A DNA stretch of 64,000 bases from Cliona cf. orientalis (lineage: Eukaryota > Porifera > Demospongiae > Clionaida > Clionaidae), in NCBI GenBank assembly GCA_963930775.1, contig OZ005691.1:3038001-3102000 (forward strand), written 5' to 3'. Each line of letters begins with the position of its first letter. Position 1 is the first letter of the stretch. Below are positions 37,400 to 59,700 of this stretch, piece after piece. The notes beneath the pieces were generated by a model. It searched no databases and had not been told where the DNA came from. It saw only the letters and a list, made by a program, of their open reading frames with translations. The position numbers and the translations under genes were made by a program.

Positions 37400-40341
37400 A
37401 TGCGAAATTTGGTTCAACAATACCTACGATCTAGTACATCGCGAGCTTTATCGGCGCTTCGTGATAGATGCAATTCTGGCGCATTAATTACGTCCTGCGC
37501 TCCATTATCAACAGCATGCAGTCGTGAGCTGATGTGCAAGTGCGTGGATCATCACAGTCAGACTTACTCCAACGCAGCCGTGGCGGCAGATGCAGAGCAG
37601 TGTTCGGAAATTGGAGCCAACATACTTCGTCGGGGTGGAAATGCCGTGGATGCCGCGATAGCTGCGATGCTGAGCGTGGGCGTGGTCAATCTTCACTCCA
37701 CGGGCATCGGAGGAGGAGGTTTTATGGTGATCTACGACTCCAAATCCAGGACCAGCTACGCAATAGACTTCAGAGATAAAGCTCCACTGAATTCCAATGC
37801 CTTTATGTTTGAAGGGCTACCCGATCTGGAGAGTAGATATGGTATGGGCGCACGCGGTGTCCGCCATGACCCGTGTGATCATTCATGATACGTGCACGCG
37901 TACATGAATGCACTTCCTTATAATATTGTATCTTTTAAATTTTTACTCTGAATGCATCAACTTATTTATTATAGCCCCTTTTATCTATTGATGATTTCCC
38001 TTACTCATAATATTATTACAGGTGGCTACAGTTAAATCTGAGCAATGTAGCAAGTGCTGGAATATAATATATAATTATCTCTGTAGCTATCCTTTGCTTA
38101 CAAAGCTACCATTGCATAGCTATATTATTCCCTTGCGCCCCATTATAGGAAACTTTATTTTGCCCCACGTAACTTGATACAAACTTTAAGTCCCCCTAGC
38201 TCTAGATCTGCAGTTATTTGAATTTTTATGCAATTATCACTGAGTCAGACATTAATTATTATTATAAATTTTTAGGTGGACTTTCTATAGCTGTTCCGGG
38301 AATGCTTCGTGGACTTCATTCTGTCTGGAGGCAATTTGGTACACTACCATGGAAAGAGCTTTTTCAACCGGCTATTGACTTGGCAAGGGAAGGATTTGCT
38401 GTCACAAAGGACATCGTAAGAGCCATCAATATGCGCAGCGAAATCCTTCTGACAAGTAACTATCCAGGGCTGCAGTGAGTATATTATCATCATGCTATAA
38501 TAATATCAATACCTTGGCCCAAAACAAGAATATAAAATTTTATACGCCAGTAACATGACAGTGTAGCTATAGCTAGCTATACCTACCTATATTAAACTGA
38601 TACCCATGGTTACCGTAATTAATTTGCAAACATTAACTACCTTTGCAAAATATAGGGAACTTTTGGCACCTAAAGGTGAATTCTTAACAGAGGGTGATAC
38701 ATTATACCAACTCCAACTCGCCGATACTCTTGAAGCCATTGCTGAGCAAGGCACCGACTACTTCTACAACAGCAATTTCACTGTGGAAATGGTCAAGGAG
38801 CTGCAACAAAACTACGGTAGCATTCTTACGGTTGAAGATTTCCAGAGGTACACTGCCATTGAGAGACAGGTTGTACCAGCACAGTTTAAAGATCATATTA
38901 TGTTGAGTATGCCTCCCCCTGCAAGTGGTGCAATACTTGGCCTCCTCCTTAACACATTGGATGGTATGTATACATAGTGAGCTATAGCTAATGATATAGT
39001 CACTGTATATAACAATGCTTAAAGTTAACTACAAGCAAGGACGATAATGAGCACCTTTCTTCCCTCTTATTATGCTTCACTTAAAAGGTATTGATTTCCA
39101 AGAGGATGACATAGGAAATGGTCACTTCCATCGGATTGTTGAAGCGTTTAAGTTCACCTATGGTCAGAGATACTATCTTGAAGATCCCGATTTCAATGAA
39201 GGAGTCAATTAAAGATGTACGTATTATAATAATAAATTAAATATAGTACAACCAGAACGTTACCATAATAATTATAATCTGTGTATCAAATTATTTAGCT
39301 CGTGGAGCACATTTTGAATCCAAACACTGCCAATACTATGCTTTCTCAAATTGACCACAGCAGGACCCATGAGCCTGACTACTACACCGATCCTCTAGTC
39401 ATCCCAGACAGGGTAGCATACGACTACGGTACCACCCACCTCTCTGTACTGGATCAAGACGGCATCGCAGTATCGGCAACTACGACACTCAATTTATTGT
39501 TAGTCTATTATAGCCAGCTACGATAAACTTGTTTCAACAGAACATGCCATGCATGACATACTAGCTACTGAAACGATAATAATAATATTGTAAATTTACC
39601 GCTTTTGCAGCTTTGGAAGTTTAGTGAGATCGCAGACTAGTGGAGTAATCTTCAACAATGAAATGGATAATTTTAGCTTGCCTGGTAAATCCAAACATGA
39701 AGTCGAACCTAAGGCAAATTTTATTGTGCCTCAGAAACGCCCTCTTTCAGCATCTGCACCTACTATTATGTTGAACAAAGATGGTACTGTTAAGATGGTG
39801 ATTGGAGCATCTGGTGGAATAATGATCCCCTCTGCATTGGCACAGGTTTGTATTGACAACATTACTAACAGTTACTACATGACTGCAACAGTTAATAAGC
39901 TATAGCAAGCCTATAGTTTATAGCCATTGTATACGAATTATCTTCTGACTTAGATTGCCAGTAGCTAACGTACTGCATGAGCAGATCTGACCTGCTGGTC
40001 AAATTATGGGATCTGCAAGTTAATAATAGAGTCCAGACAATACTCATAGCTAATCTAATATAATAATTATTATACAGGTAATTGTTGGTGTGCTTGGATT
40101 CAAGTGGCCACTTGGCAAAGCAATTTCCTATCCACGTCTGCATCACCAGCTCAAGCCAAACACAGTAGTGATAGATATGGATGTTGAATTTCCACTGGAG
40201 TATCAGTATGGACTTTTAGAAAAAGGGCACAAGATCACAACCACGATACATAGAGCAGTGGTTCAAGGGATACTTGTGGACAGCGAAGGGATTCATGCAA
40301 CTTCAGATTTTCGCAAAGGAGGAATTCCTGCTGGCTATTAA
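37400..40341 (+). CDS. GGT1-like: Gamma-glutamyltransferase (glutathione hydrolase)
   Basis: Seven exons (37400-37841, 38276-38474, 38656-38963, 39088-39203, 39299-39498, 39611-39845, 40078-40341) give 587 residues. The family blocks occur in order: GGNAVDAAIAAMLSVGVVN, GIGGGGFMVIYD, DFRDKAPLNS, GLSIAVPGMLRGL, AFKFTYGQR, the self-cleavage site GTTHLSV with nucleophile Thr at about residue 400, AVSATTTLNL, SGVIFNNEMDNFS, RPLSASAPTIM and GASGGIM. The enzyme is made as a precursor that self-cleaves at that Thr and then removes gamma-glutamyl groups from glutathione and its conjugates outside the cell. Exon 4 ends at a weak donor (GGA|GTCAAT). The better donor 11 bases later (GAT|GTACGT) would pass a stop. 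The N-terminus (MRNLVQQYLRSSTSRALSAL) lacks the usual signal-anchor helix. It faces the ABCC gene tail to tail. Confidence 0.92.
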
Positions 40342-40857
40342 TGATGAAAGCTCCATGGCAACGAATAATATTATGCATGTTGGACTCGTACTACTTTATA
40401 ATAAAGTAGCAAAAAACATTTCTCATTGTTACTCATGTATAAACCACAAGATTATGGTACCGTAGTGATATTATAGCTATTAGGTTATTGGTTGGGGAAA
40501 TGCACACACTCACACACAATAAATACTGTACATAGACACAATGGGAACCACATCACTGAGTGTGATGAATTATGTGATCAATTATTTCTTAATAATAATT
40601 ATTGATCTTCAAAGGACTGCTTTCCCACATACGTTTGGCGGCCCTGCATTAGCTATAATATAGCAATACAGTGGCATTCTTAGTAGCTAGTATCAGTGAT
40701 CACTCGAGGTATTCTATCCTGAAGCTTGCTTATGGATGTATGTATATAGGGTATGAATAATACTGTACAGTACTAGGTCACTAAAATTCAATACGTAAGT
40801 ACTAATAAGTTTATCTATGCACAACTGTAATACAAAACCACTCTATTCAGCAGAACA
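40342..40857. other. Convergent 3' region, GGT / ABCC
   Basis: 516 bp between facing stop codons. It has a possible AATAAA at 40519-40524 on plus and AT palindromes. No gene is seen. Confidence 0.6.
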
Positions 40858-50032
<9,175 letters not shown>

Positions 50033-50174
50033 GATGATAGCCCTCCGCGGCTACAAGAACTTAGCAATAGGACGTGGTCGTCAATCTGCGGTTGCGCAGA
50101 CTAATACGCATGCGCAATAGGTATACAATTTGAGCTCCGCCCACTATTATTCACATGGGTGCACGAAACTATCA
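50033..50174. promoter_or_regulatory. Divergent promoter, ABCC / phospholipase B1-like
   Basis: 142 bp between start codons. CGCATGCGCA at 50107-50116 is NRF1-like. No TATA box is evident. Confidence 0.6.
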
Positions 50175-53100
50175 ATGGAGCTCACTTTTACCTTCACATC
50201 AGTATTGATCTGTCTATCTGCGTTGGTTGGCCTTCAGCTGGTGAGATGTCAGGTTCACTTCGACTGCCCCCAGCTTCCGCCCCTCACCCAGCCAGCAAAG
50301 ACTGTTCATGAGCTCAGGCCTCAGGACATCAAGGTTGTCATGGCCTTGGGAGATAGTGTAACAGCAGGTACAAAGCTGTGCTCTATTAACACAGAGTGAA
50401 GAACAGGAAACTAAATTCTGCCCTGTAACTTAACGTTGTTTTTTTGTAGGATTTGGAATGATGGGTTCACACGGCAGTGACCTGGATGAAGATCGCTACG
50501 AATACAGGGTAGGCGAGTTTTAATACTTTATGCTCATACTCTGATTTTGTGGTATATGCTATTATGACCATGCAGCAGCCATTGACTACTTAGTTTTGCA
50601 AGCCAGCCCCATCATGTATACTAAGTCCTTTCATTTTCATGGTTTTACAGGGCCAGTCTTGGAGTATTGGAATGGACGAGGATGCTCAGACTGTGGCAAA
50701 GTTCCTCCAGGTCTATAGTCCCTCGATTATTGGTGGAAGCCTTGGGCACCATTCATCGGAGGTTGGTCCTTAAGAAAAATTTAATTAGAACCGCCACTCA
50801 ACAATGACATACCCACACAAAGCTATGACATTGTATTAGCTCATGAATAATTCTACATCAACTGTATTTCCCAATCCCCCCAGGGATCTCTCAGACTGCA
50901 TGACTTTTGTATACTCATCTGTACCGTGTCAGTACACAGAGAACTAATAGAGGATGAGTAATGCTTTGGACGGCCCCCTATATAGTGGTGTGTCTGAATC
51001 CAAGAAGGAGGAGAATAGTGAATATTGCATGGTAGTCACTAGACTATAGGTGATCATGATTGCAAGTATTACATCACTGAGCTCAGTATCCTGATGTAAT
51101 GTGGTTTTTCTGTAGTTTTGCTACGATATCATCTGCCCTCCCCTACAATACGATCCCCCCTTGGATGTCCTGAATGCTGCTCAGAGTGGAGCTATGGTAC
51201 CAAATCTGGTCTCACACGAATTTAAGTACCTCATGGAGCAACTGAATTTAGTGAGTTTAATAGTTACTGATATCACTGAAATTCTCATACTTCTTGCAAT
51301 GGCTATAATAATAAAAAGTTTGGAGTATTGTAGTAGTATAACTTCCTTTGGTTTACAGATAGCCACTCAGTTATAGTAGCTAGTGCTTTTGTTGTGAGTA
51401 TAGTGTCAGCTCTTATTAAATCTATGCTTAATCATCTTCATAGCATTCAGACGTTATTGATATGAAGAATGATTGGAAACTGCTTACCATCTTCATTGGA
51501 GGGAACGATGTCTGTTTAGGGTAAGGTAGAGTCCAGATGAGCCACTGTTACTTGAGCTATTATTATCGAAATCTGATATTATGGTAACATTATTGATAAA
51601 CATAGCACTTTTACCCATCGAGTTCTGTTTACCTAGTACAGTGTAGTCCACTTAATTCGAATTTACAAATCCACCGAAATAATTTGAATTAAAGGAAAAT
51701 TTGAATTACAGAACATCCACTTAATTCGAATTTTGCTCATATGAATGATAATTTTGAATTAAAGGAATAATAGCTACCATACATAATAATAATCTTTACA
51801 TATTCAGATGCAACAACCTTTTTCTTCTTCTCTGGAGGCAGACTGTCCACTCTATCTACTATCATTCTAGCTTTCTTTTAACAGTTTAGAACCTAATACT
51901 GCTAGATATAGCTACTTCTGGCTAGTGCAGCTGCACTCAGCTGCAGCCATGTGATGCCCACGTGATCTATTTTCCGTATACTATATGTGCATGTCCGTAT
52001 ACTAGACCTTGTGCATGTTCTAATTAAGCGAAAGTGCCATTTCGAATTTATGTATTAGCTCTATGTGGGGAATTGGAAAGACTTCGAATTAGAAGAAAAT
52101 TCGTGGTAAGCGGATTCGAATTAGGTGGACTACACTGTACTGGGCTATGGAGCCTAAAATGGTGCAGTATACTCATCCTTTTATACGATGCTCAGAGCAT
52201 CTCTGCGTTATCAAATTAACCACCGACCCTCCTTCCCACTCTCTAAATGTTATGCTTGAAGATAGTTTTACCTAGATATTGGCTCATATGCACGGCCCCA
52301 TGCATGCAATCCCAAAACCCCTTCTCCTAGTGACATTATGTATTAATTTGCTTAGCTGTTCGGGAGATGTTCCAAACTTAACTCCGGATGACTTTGAGAA
52401 GCACATGAGGGAGACATTGGAAGAACTACGCAAGAACATTCCAAAGCTCTTTGTCAACCTTGTGCTCCTAGGAAACATCTCTGAGGTCAGGTCAATTGTT
52501 TAGTTACGTGTGATGTGTTGAGTAATTATTAATACCCATAGATCTTATAGGCTACGTAAGTGGGAAGGGAATTAGTAACCACTTACGTGAGCAATAAATA
52601 CAGGTATATTAATTTTATGGTACACATGAGCAGTTTCTACGTTGTCTAAAGCATCAGATTCTATGAAATTGACTGAATCTGTTTCTACTATTATCTTTTT
52701 TCAGATTTACAAACTGTCCCTGAAGTCAGAGCATTGTTCTGATATTCATCGCATCATTCCCATCGAGTGTAGATGTGCCTTTGCTGCCGGAGAAAGGGGA
52801 GACAGACTAAGGTCAGCTTGCTACTTCTTGCTATTAAGGGTATGCAACTTATTTAACTTCCATTGTACTGATATCCCCCAATGTGCACACAAAAACATAA
52901 AATGAGTGGTAAAAGTTATAGTCTAATTATCTAGAAATGACAAGTCTTGATTCAAAGTACATAATAATAATATTATTATTATTACGTGTACTTCATTGTT
53001 CTTAGAAAGGAAATGGACAATCTAATCTCCAATATCAATGTCAGGCAAAAAGGAGTAAGTGCACGGGTCAAAATTATTATATAAGTAGCTGGATCCATTC

Positions 53101-53491
53101 ATAACACTGGACTTTGGTATAACAGATTGCAGCTGACTATGCTGAGAAGAATTACCCAGACTTTGCAGTAGTGGTCCAGCCTTTCTTTTCCAAGGCAAAA
53201 GCTGACAAGTTTCCAGTAGACTTTCTCTCAGATGTAAGTATACCAGAATTACCAATTGCAACCCATTCAGTCCAGTTTAATTTGCTGTATTCATTCCACC
53301 TCTACAAGTGGCAAGTATAGTTTTAATTTCTGCAGCTGGACTGTTTCCATCCATCGCTGATTGCTCACCAGAACATGGCTAAAGCACTGTGGAACAACAT
53401 GATCACTCCCGCAGCTCAGAAGAGGGACTATTTCGATTTTACTGAATCTTTCGTCTGTCCAGCAAACACAACCCTCCTCTATACTTATTGA
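50175..53491 (+). CDS. PLB1-like: Phospholipase B1-like SGNH/GDSL hydrolase
   Basis: Ten exons (50175-50367, 50450-50508, 50651-50761, 51116-51250, 51444-51520, 52356-52485, 52705-52811, 53006-53054, 53126-53233, 53336-53491) give 374 residues. It starts with a signal peptide (FTFTSVLICLSALVGLQ). Block I is VVMALGDSVTAG, with the nucleophile Ser. The Gly block lies near LNAAQSGAMVPNL, block III is IFIGGNDVC and block V is LDCFHPSLIAHQNMAKALWN with the Asp-His pair. This matches the phospholipase B1 (lipase) family, which removes both acyl chains from phospholipids. Mammalian PLB1 has four tandem units and a C-terminal membrane anchor. This protein has one unit and no anchor, so it is probably secreted. 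An upstream in-frame GTG was not used. Confidence 0.92.
51635..52141. mobile_element. Tigger/pogo-type MITE, 28 bp inverted ends
   Basis: AGTACAGTGTAGTCCACTTA with ATTCGAAT on the left is mirrored by ATTCGAAT and TAGGTGGACTACACTGTACT on the right (27 of 28). The CAGTG ends flanked by TA fit the pogo/Tigger group of Tc1-mariner elements. A GAATT/AATTCGAA motif recurs inside. No intact transposase frame is seen. It lies in a PLB1-like intron. Confidence 0.8.
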
Positions 53492-53799
53492 TTAGGCCGT
53501 ATGCTACGTACGGAGCAAATTTAATCTATATTAAAGGTTCCCAAAATACAGTATACCTACACATGTATACATGCACCAGCTGAACTGTTTGAAGGCAATG
53601 ATGTCATAGGAATGTATACATACTTGTAATTGTGTTGCTCGTGTGTAGCTCCCCAGCTGGCTCAAGTGCCCAATATGGGTAATGGTCGTCAAATCAGCAG
53701 GATAAATATAATCCTTAACAACAAAAAACTTTTACACAAAATTAAGCTTAACAAAAATTAATAATAATTATTATTATCAAAAGTTTACACAATCATTTC
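53492..53799. other. Convergent 3' region, PLB1-like / HOIP
   Basis: 308 bp between facing stop codons, AT-rich near 53755-53780. It probably contains both 3' ends. No gene is seen. Confidence 0.6.
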
Positions 53800-56700
53800 T
53801 TAGTCATCATCCTCTTCCTCGAGCAGTATGGCCGCTGGTTGGGCGGCAGCTGCTACCTGACCGGCCGCGGGGACAGCAGCTGCAGCTTGAGCCTGCTGAG
53901 CCTCTCCAGCCTTACGACCACCAGTAAGGTTCAGCTTCTCTTGGACATGCTGCATATATACGGAAGGATAAAAAATCACATAATAATTTATGTATACCAG
54001 GCAATAATAATCAGTGATCCTACCCCCCTGTAGAGGGAGGAGATAGATTTATACTGCTGAACAGCGGAGTTCATTTCAAGAGGGGGCAAACGTCTAGTAT
54101 CAAAATTTCGGGGGTAGGGGGAACCATTTCTAAGGGGGAATGAAAAGCTCACCCCTAAGATAAACCCTTACAGCAGTCCTGGTTATTATTCCCTTACCTG
54201 AATGAGTTTCTCCCTGTACTGCTGGTCATCTTCATCCTCCTCCTGCTCTGGCACCTCCACCTCGTCTCTTATCAGCATCACTTTAATCTTGTTCACTTCG
54301 TAAATGGTGACTGGATCTAGACCTTGCTTGTTGATGATGTTCACAAGGTACTCCTTGTAGTGCACGCTGAGGGGGGGGGGGGGGGGAGGGAGAGATATTA
54401 CAAAAATTGTGATTGCACAATAGACAGTATTGCAGCTACCGTAAACTCTGGTTATTAAGCGCACCTCGCTATTAAGCGCACATTATTTATTAAGCGTATG
54501 CTCTCTTCTCGTAACAAGCTATTGTTTATTAAGCGCATGCGCTTAATAGGCGTGGCGTTCTATGAATCTGACCTTGACCGGCTGGAAAGTATGTGGAGTC
54601 CAGATATCTTTGAAGAAATGATGGCCATATCATGCAAGAAGATCGAGTTTCAGACAAATCGCCAGTACTGGTCGTCTTGAGCGGCAGCTGTAAACGCTGA
54701 AGCGCTCGATCGATCGAGCCAGCTAGCACTAGCGCGAGCGGGCCTCGCATCCATCATGTGCCCAAACGTTTGTGGGCGTGGCTATGTGCCATACAAGCGC
54801 ATATCCTTTATTAAGCGCATACTGTCGTTCCGTTTACCGCTATAAGCGCATGCGCTTATTAACCAGATTATACGGTAATGGTACCCTTTCCTTTGGTAAA
54901 GGGTTGTCATCTCACATGGTACTACTTACCCACATAGACCAGCATGTCCCTTCTCCACAATCCTCCCGCACACCTCGTCCTTGAGCCCGTCCACTGTCTC
55001 CTTCTGCTGCTCGACCCGACAGTGTAGCTCCACGTCAGCGTCGTCCACCTCCTCCTCCTTCTTCTGCCTCTTTGCTCCTCCTGCTACAGCAGCTGCCTCC
55101 CCAGCCTCCTCATCCCCTGCTATGCCCTCATCAGCATCATCTATGGACAGAGAGAAAGATCATACAAACTCAGCTACTCAATCTCAAGACTAGTTAGTAG
55201 CCAAAGTGAGGGATTCAGTAGCAAATGGTTAGTCTGGCTAGTGTGCAGCTCACCTCCTTCTTCTCCACCCTCTCTCTTCTTTCTCTTTTCTGCTTCGATT
55301 TGCTCCTTTGGCGGCTCCGTATCGAAATCCATTTTGTTCTCCTTCAGGAAGTCCTGCAGCTCCTTGACGTCGAGGTCACGCAGGTGATAGAGACAGTCTC
55401 GAGGATGGTGAGTATGAAGACCTTTAGCCGCACAGGAGTTGAACTTTCCACACTCCTATATATAAGGTTTATAAAGAAGAGGTGATGATCAATCAATATA
55501 ATATTATATAGCTTTAATAATATATAATTGTAGTGAGGTGTTTGCAGCTAGTATGCTATACTCACATGCAAAATTATGCATGCTTTGTTTGAATCTGTGA
55601 CTGTATCAGTGCTATAGATCCCTTCTCCTTCCTTTCGCCAGTGGAATTGATTTTTTTATATCATTATACACCACTTTAAAGTAGCCACTTCTATAATTGC
55701 AGCCATTAATTTTTGGGCCTTGGATGATCATTTTAGCCAAGGTTCCAGAGTACCGGAATTTGATCCGTCAATGAAAACTACACCAGTAACTTACATGTAT
55801 GTACCCACCTTTCCCTGCTTGAAGGACTCTCCACAGCCGCTGCAGAACTCATTGGGGCACCTGGTACACTTGAAATGCATGCAGCCTCCTCTGGCAAGCT
55901 CATAGCGAGCGTGGCATGCCGGACATTCTGTAAGAAAATTCAAATAGACAGAACACTAAATGGTAAGGCTTATGTATGCAGGGGAAAAACAGTGCTGGTA
56001 CACATGTACATGTATGTACATGTGTATAATATGGCGATACAAAGCATAGTTCAATGTTTTGGATAAAATCAGTAGATCTATGTACGTACCAATTCCGTTG
56101 TCGTTGAGATGGGCGGCCAGACCTAGCTCCTGGGCCTCTGGATCATTATCTCTCTTCCACTGAGCAAACTGCTCACAGCTGATGCCCTGGTGCTGGGCCT
56201 CCCACTATGGGGAAATAAAAAAAAAAGAGTCATGCAGCAATAAATAAATAAAGGTCAATTACTTTCTCTAAGCAATTTGGCACCTCTATATTACTACATG
56301 TATACCCCTCCAGCTTACTGGGACAACTAGTTTAACATAAAATTTTGGGCAACGTTCCATTAGTAGCTAATTGTTGAAATTTCTACCTCTTTAAATGTAT
56401 TAGGCATTTGGGGTAAGGAATTTGGAACAGACTTCTTAATTTTTCATATGCCAAAGAAATTGTAATTATGTTGAACTTACTGGTTTCTTGCACTTCCAGC
56501 ACATGAAATTTCTGCAGCTGGGACACTGGATGTCCCGGGGGCGTGTCCTGTCACCCTCGTAGATAAAACCTGACCCACACTTATCCTACAGAAAAAAAAG
56601 ATCGTTAAGAAGTAGCTTTACCACTCAGGGGTGTTCGTTCTTAAGAGAAGCTCATCCAGGTTAAGTATTTGAGTACATAAACAATACTAATTTCTTTCAT

Positions 56701-59700
56701 CACTAATTAATCTCAAAATATATTATGGTATACAGTGGACTCTCCGAATAACGGACACCTTGGTACATAGGCATCTGTCCTTTATTCGGGGTATGTCCTT
56801 TATTGGGGTGTTTTACTTTAGTCACCCCCACTTCATCTAATATTAATTCTATAGCCAATAATTCATTGTTATAAAGAAATTTATGACGTATTCAAGTGTT
56901 TTCATGACATTGTATCGGGCTAGCTACTTGCCATTTGAGCATGCAAGTAAAGCAGTGGCTGTTGTCATTACCGTAGTATAGCAAGTATAGCTATAGACAA
57001 AGTACTACCGTTTTTTAGAGTGTCTAGATGTATTGCTGTCTTATTATTTTTGTACAGATTGTTAATAATGCCATGAACTGCATGTAAGAAGGTCGTGGGC
57101 GGGGTTAGCCACACCCACCGCCGTCCGTTAGTCGGAACGTTTTTTGTATAGTACTGTATTACTTCGTGCAAGCTGCTGTGTCCGTTATCCGGAATTCGGA
57201 GGTTGTCCGCTATTCAGGTGTTGCTACTGTATTAAACATATGGAGATATCGGTTGGTACATATAGCAGTGTCCGTTATTTGGTAGAGGTCCGTTATTGGG
57301 AGTGTCCGTTAATAGAGAGTCCACTGTATATCATTAAGTTAATGCACAACTGTCGCACATGCACACTAAAAATAAATTTTTATGGTCTGCATGGTTGACT
57401 CACGTGAGCACACCAGAGGAAGTTGGGGTCCTTGGTGAGACTGAACTCCTTCAGCTTCTCCTGACACAGCTCGTAAAACTCACCACCAAGATGCTCCTTG
57501 ATCTAATGGAAATGGAAATTATTACATTTTTTTTTTTTGGCCACATATTGTATAGATGGAAATGGTACAGGGTCGACAAATTTGAATGTTTGGTCTATAC
57601 TAGCTGTTGTTTGGGGGGCCAATCCTACATAAACATCAAATATCAGACCAGTAAGATCTAGCAGGGGACAGGTAATGCATTAGAAGCGGAATAAATTAAG
57701 CCAACAATAATCATACAATCATTATAATAGCAAGCAGCATTAAATTTTATTATGCAACATTCTTGGCATAATTATATAACTGTACGTGGAAAGGAATACA
57801 CAAAAGTGCAGCTAAACACTCGCTACCAAGTCAATTAATGGGTGGAAATTAAAATAAAGCCATTAACCCGGTGCCGCATCATTCATTGCTACACACCTTT
57901 GAATGCTTACAATAGTTGCACACACAATGTTACAATATACGGATATTGCTTGTATATACATCACTGGTATTCATACAAATATGTGCTCGGTAAGCATACA
58001 CACCTAGTGCCTAGCCATCCATAACGCACTATATAAGCAACCGATCGACTGAGCAATGCTGTGCATTCAAGGACACGCACCTTTGCAGTGTAACCCCACA
58101 GCTGGCTGCCATATATGGCATAGAGATTTACGATCCACCCAGCGCGGCCAATTAAAGTTCAACTAACCAATAGTAATCAAGGCTAACCACAGACACAACC
58201 TCTGTGACTCAAGTTAACGAACAGAGAACAGTATAAATTAATTATTGCATGCTCGCTGGCTGCATAATGTGTACACGTATGTGTGAGTGTGAGTGTGTGT
58301 GGGGTGCGTGCTGTAAGTACACATTCCAAAAAGCAGGCATAAGCAACTGACGTCGAGTGACTCAGCGTGACGAGTGAATTCCATGCATAGCAGGCCACCC
58401 TATTATGGCAACGGATCGAACTAGAGTTTATCATACCGTGCCATACGCTCTCAATGGGTGGCTATTGATACTCTGACACAAAAGCATGAGACGTGCATTC
58501 TTGAAAAAGAAACAAATTGCAGAAAAGTTACTAATTTTAGATGCCAGGAATACCTCGAGCAATTAATAGGTCAAACCACATGGATGAGGGGTCACCCAAA
58601 AGGTCAAGTGGACAGCACTCAAATATTGGATGCAGGTTTCCTTAATTGCACATGGTTATGTAACAACTAGCAATGCCATAATGTATACACGTCAGAAATA
58701 ATTATATACAAACAAATTCATGCTTGATACATGCAATGTACATATCACATAATTGTCAGAGTGTACAAAAATTCATACTATTATTCAGTTACATCAATAT
58801 TAAGCATTGCCTACAGGAATGACAATTGGAAATGGTTTAAGGGAAGCCATCCTACGTACGTATATTATGTACACATATATACATAGTCCCTGGCAACATC
58901 AATGGCTATAAAAGGCAGTGAAAGCTACAGATCTATAGATGCTTTATAAAGCCTTAGAACCACCTCAGACGTATACTGATAATAATTATGTTCCATTCAA
59001 CTATTATAGTAATACTCATCGTATTCATTGAGTAGAGGTTGAGAGATTAAATTTGTTGAGCATATTAATAATCATGATGCTGTGTTGTACATACGAAACT
59101 TCTACGACCTTGGACCTATAGCTTTATTAGCCATGTTACATAAGAGGTACATGTAGGTATAGTACATTCCTTACAACTCACCATATTGACAAAGAGCAAT
59201 TCGTACATCTCCTGAATATCATCCTTATTGGACATGTCTGGCTTTTGGCACATCGGACAGTTGAAGTGTTTTACCCCCTGCTCCTTTATCACCACTTGAA
59301 ACTGGCCCTTGAAACACTCTTTGCAAAGGGAGTGAGTACAGCCAGGCATGGTGATCATCTATGGGAACAGAATAATTATTATGATCACTGCCAAAGTCTG
59401 AACAATTGCTTTCCATTATTTTTTGTAACATCTGAGCTGACAGACTATGTTTCATATACCATTATACTGTCACTGGATAAATATTTTCACCAAGCCAAGC
59501 TACATGTATCTTTGCAGAAACATTTGGTGGAATAGTCTTTTGCAAATGCAGCAAGCAAAGGTTACCATATCCACTATGCAATCATTAACAGAGGATAAAA
59601 AAATTCTCCTAGTTCATTTTCATGTATACGCATATATTATTAATACCTCATGGATGGGGACCTTATCCCCAGCGCAGAATCCCCCAATCGGACACTCTTT

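Noticed and set aside
56968-57171. Minus open frame of 67 codons inside a HOIP intron
   Set aside because: It lies within the 56733-57326 element and shows no transposase motif.
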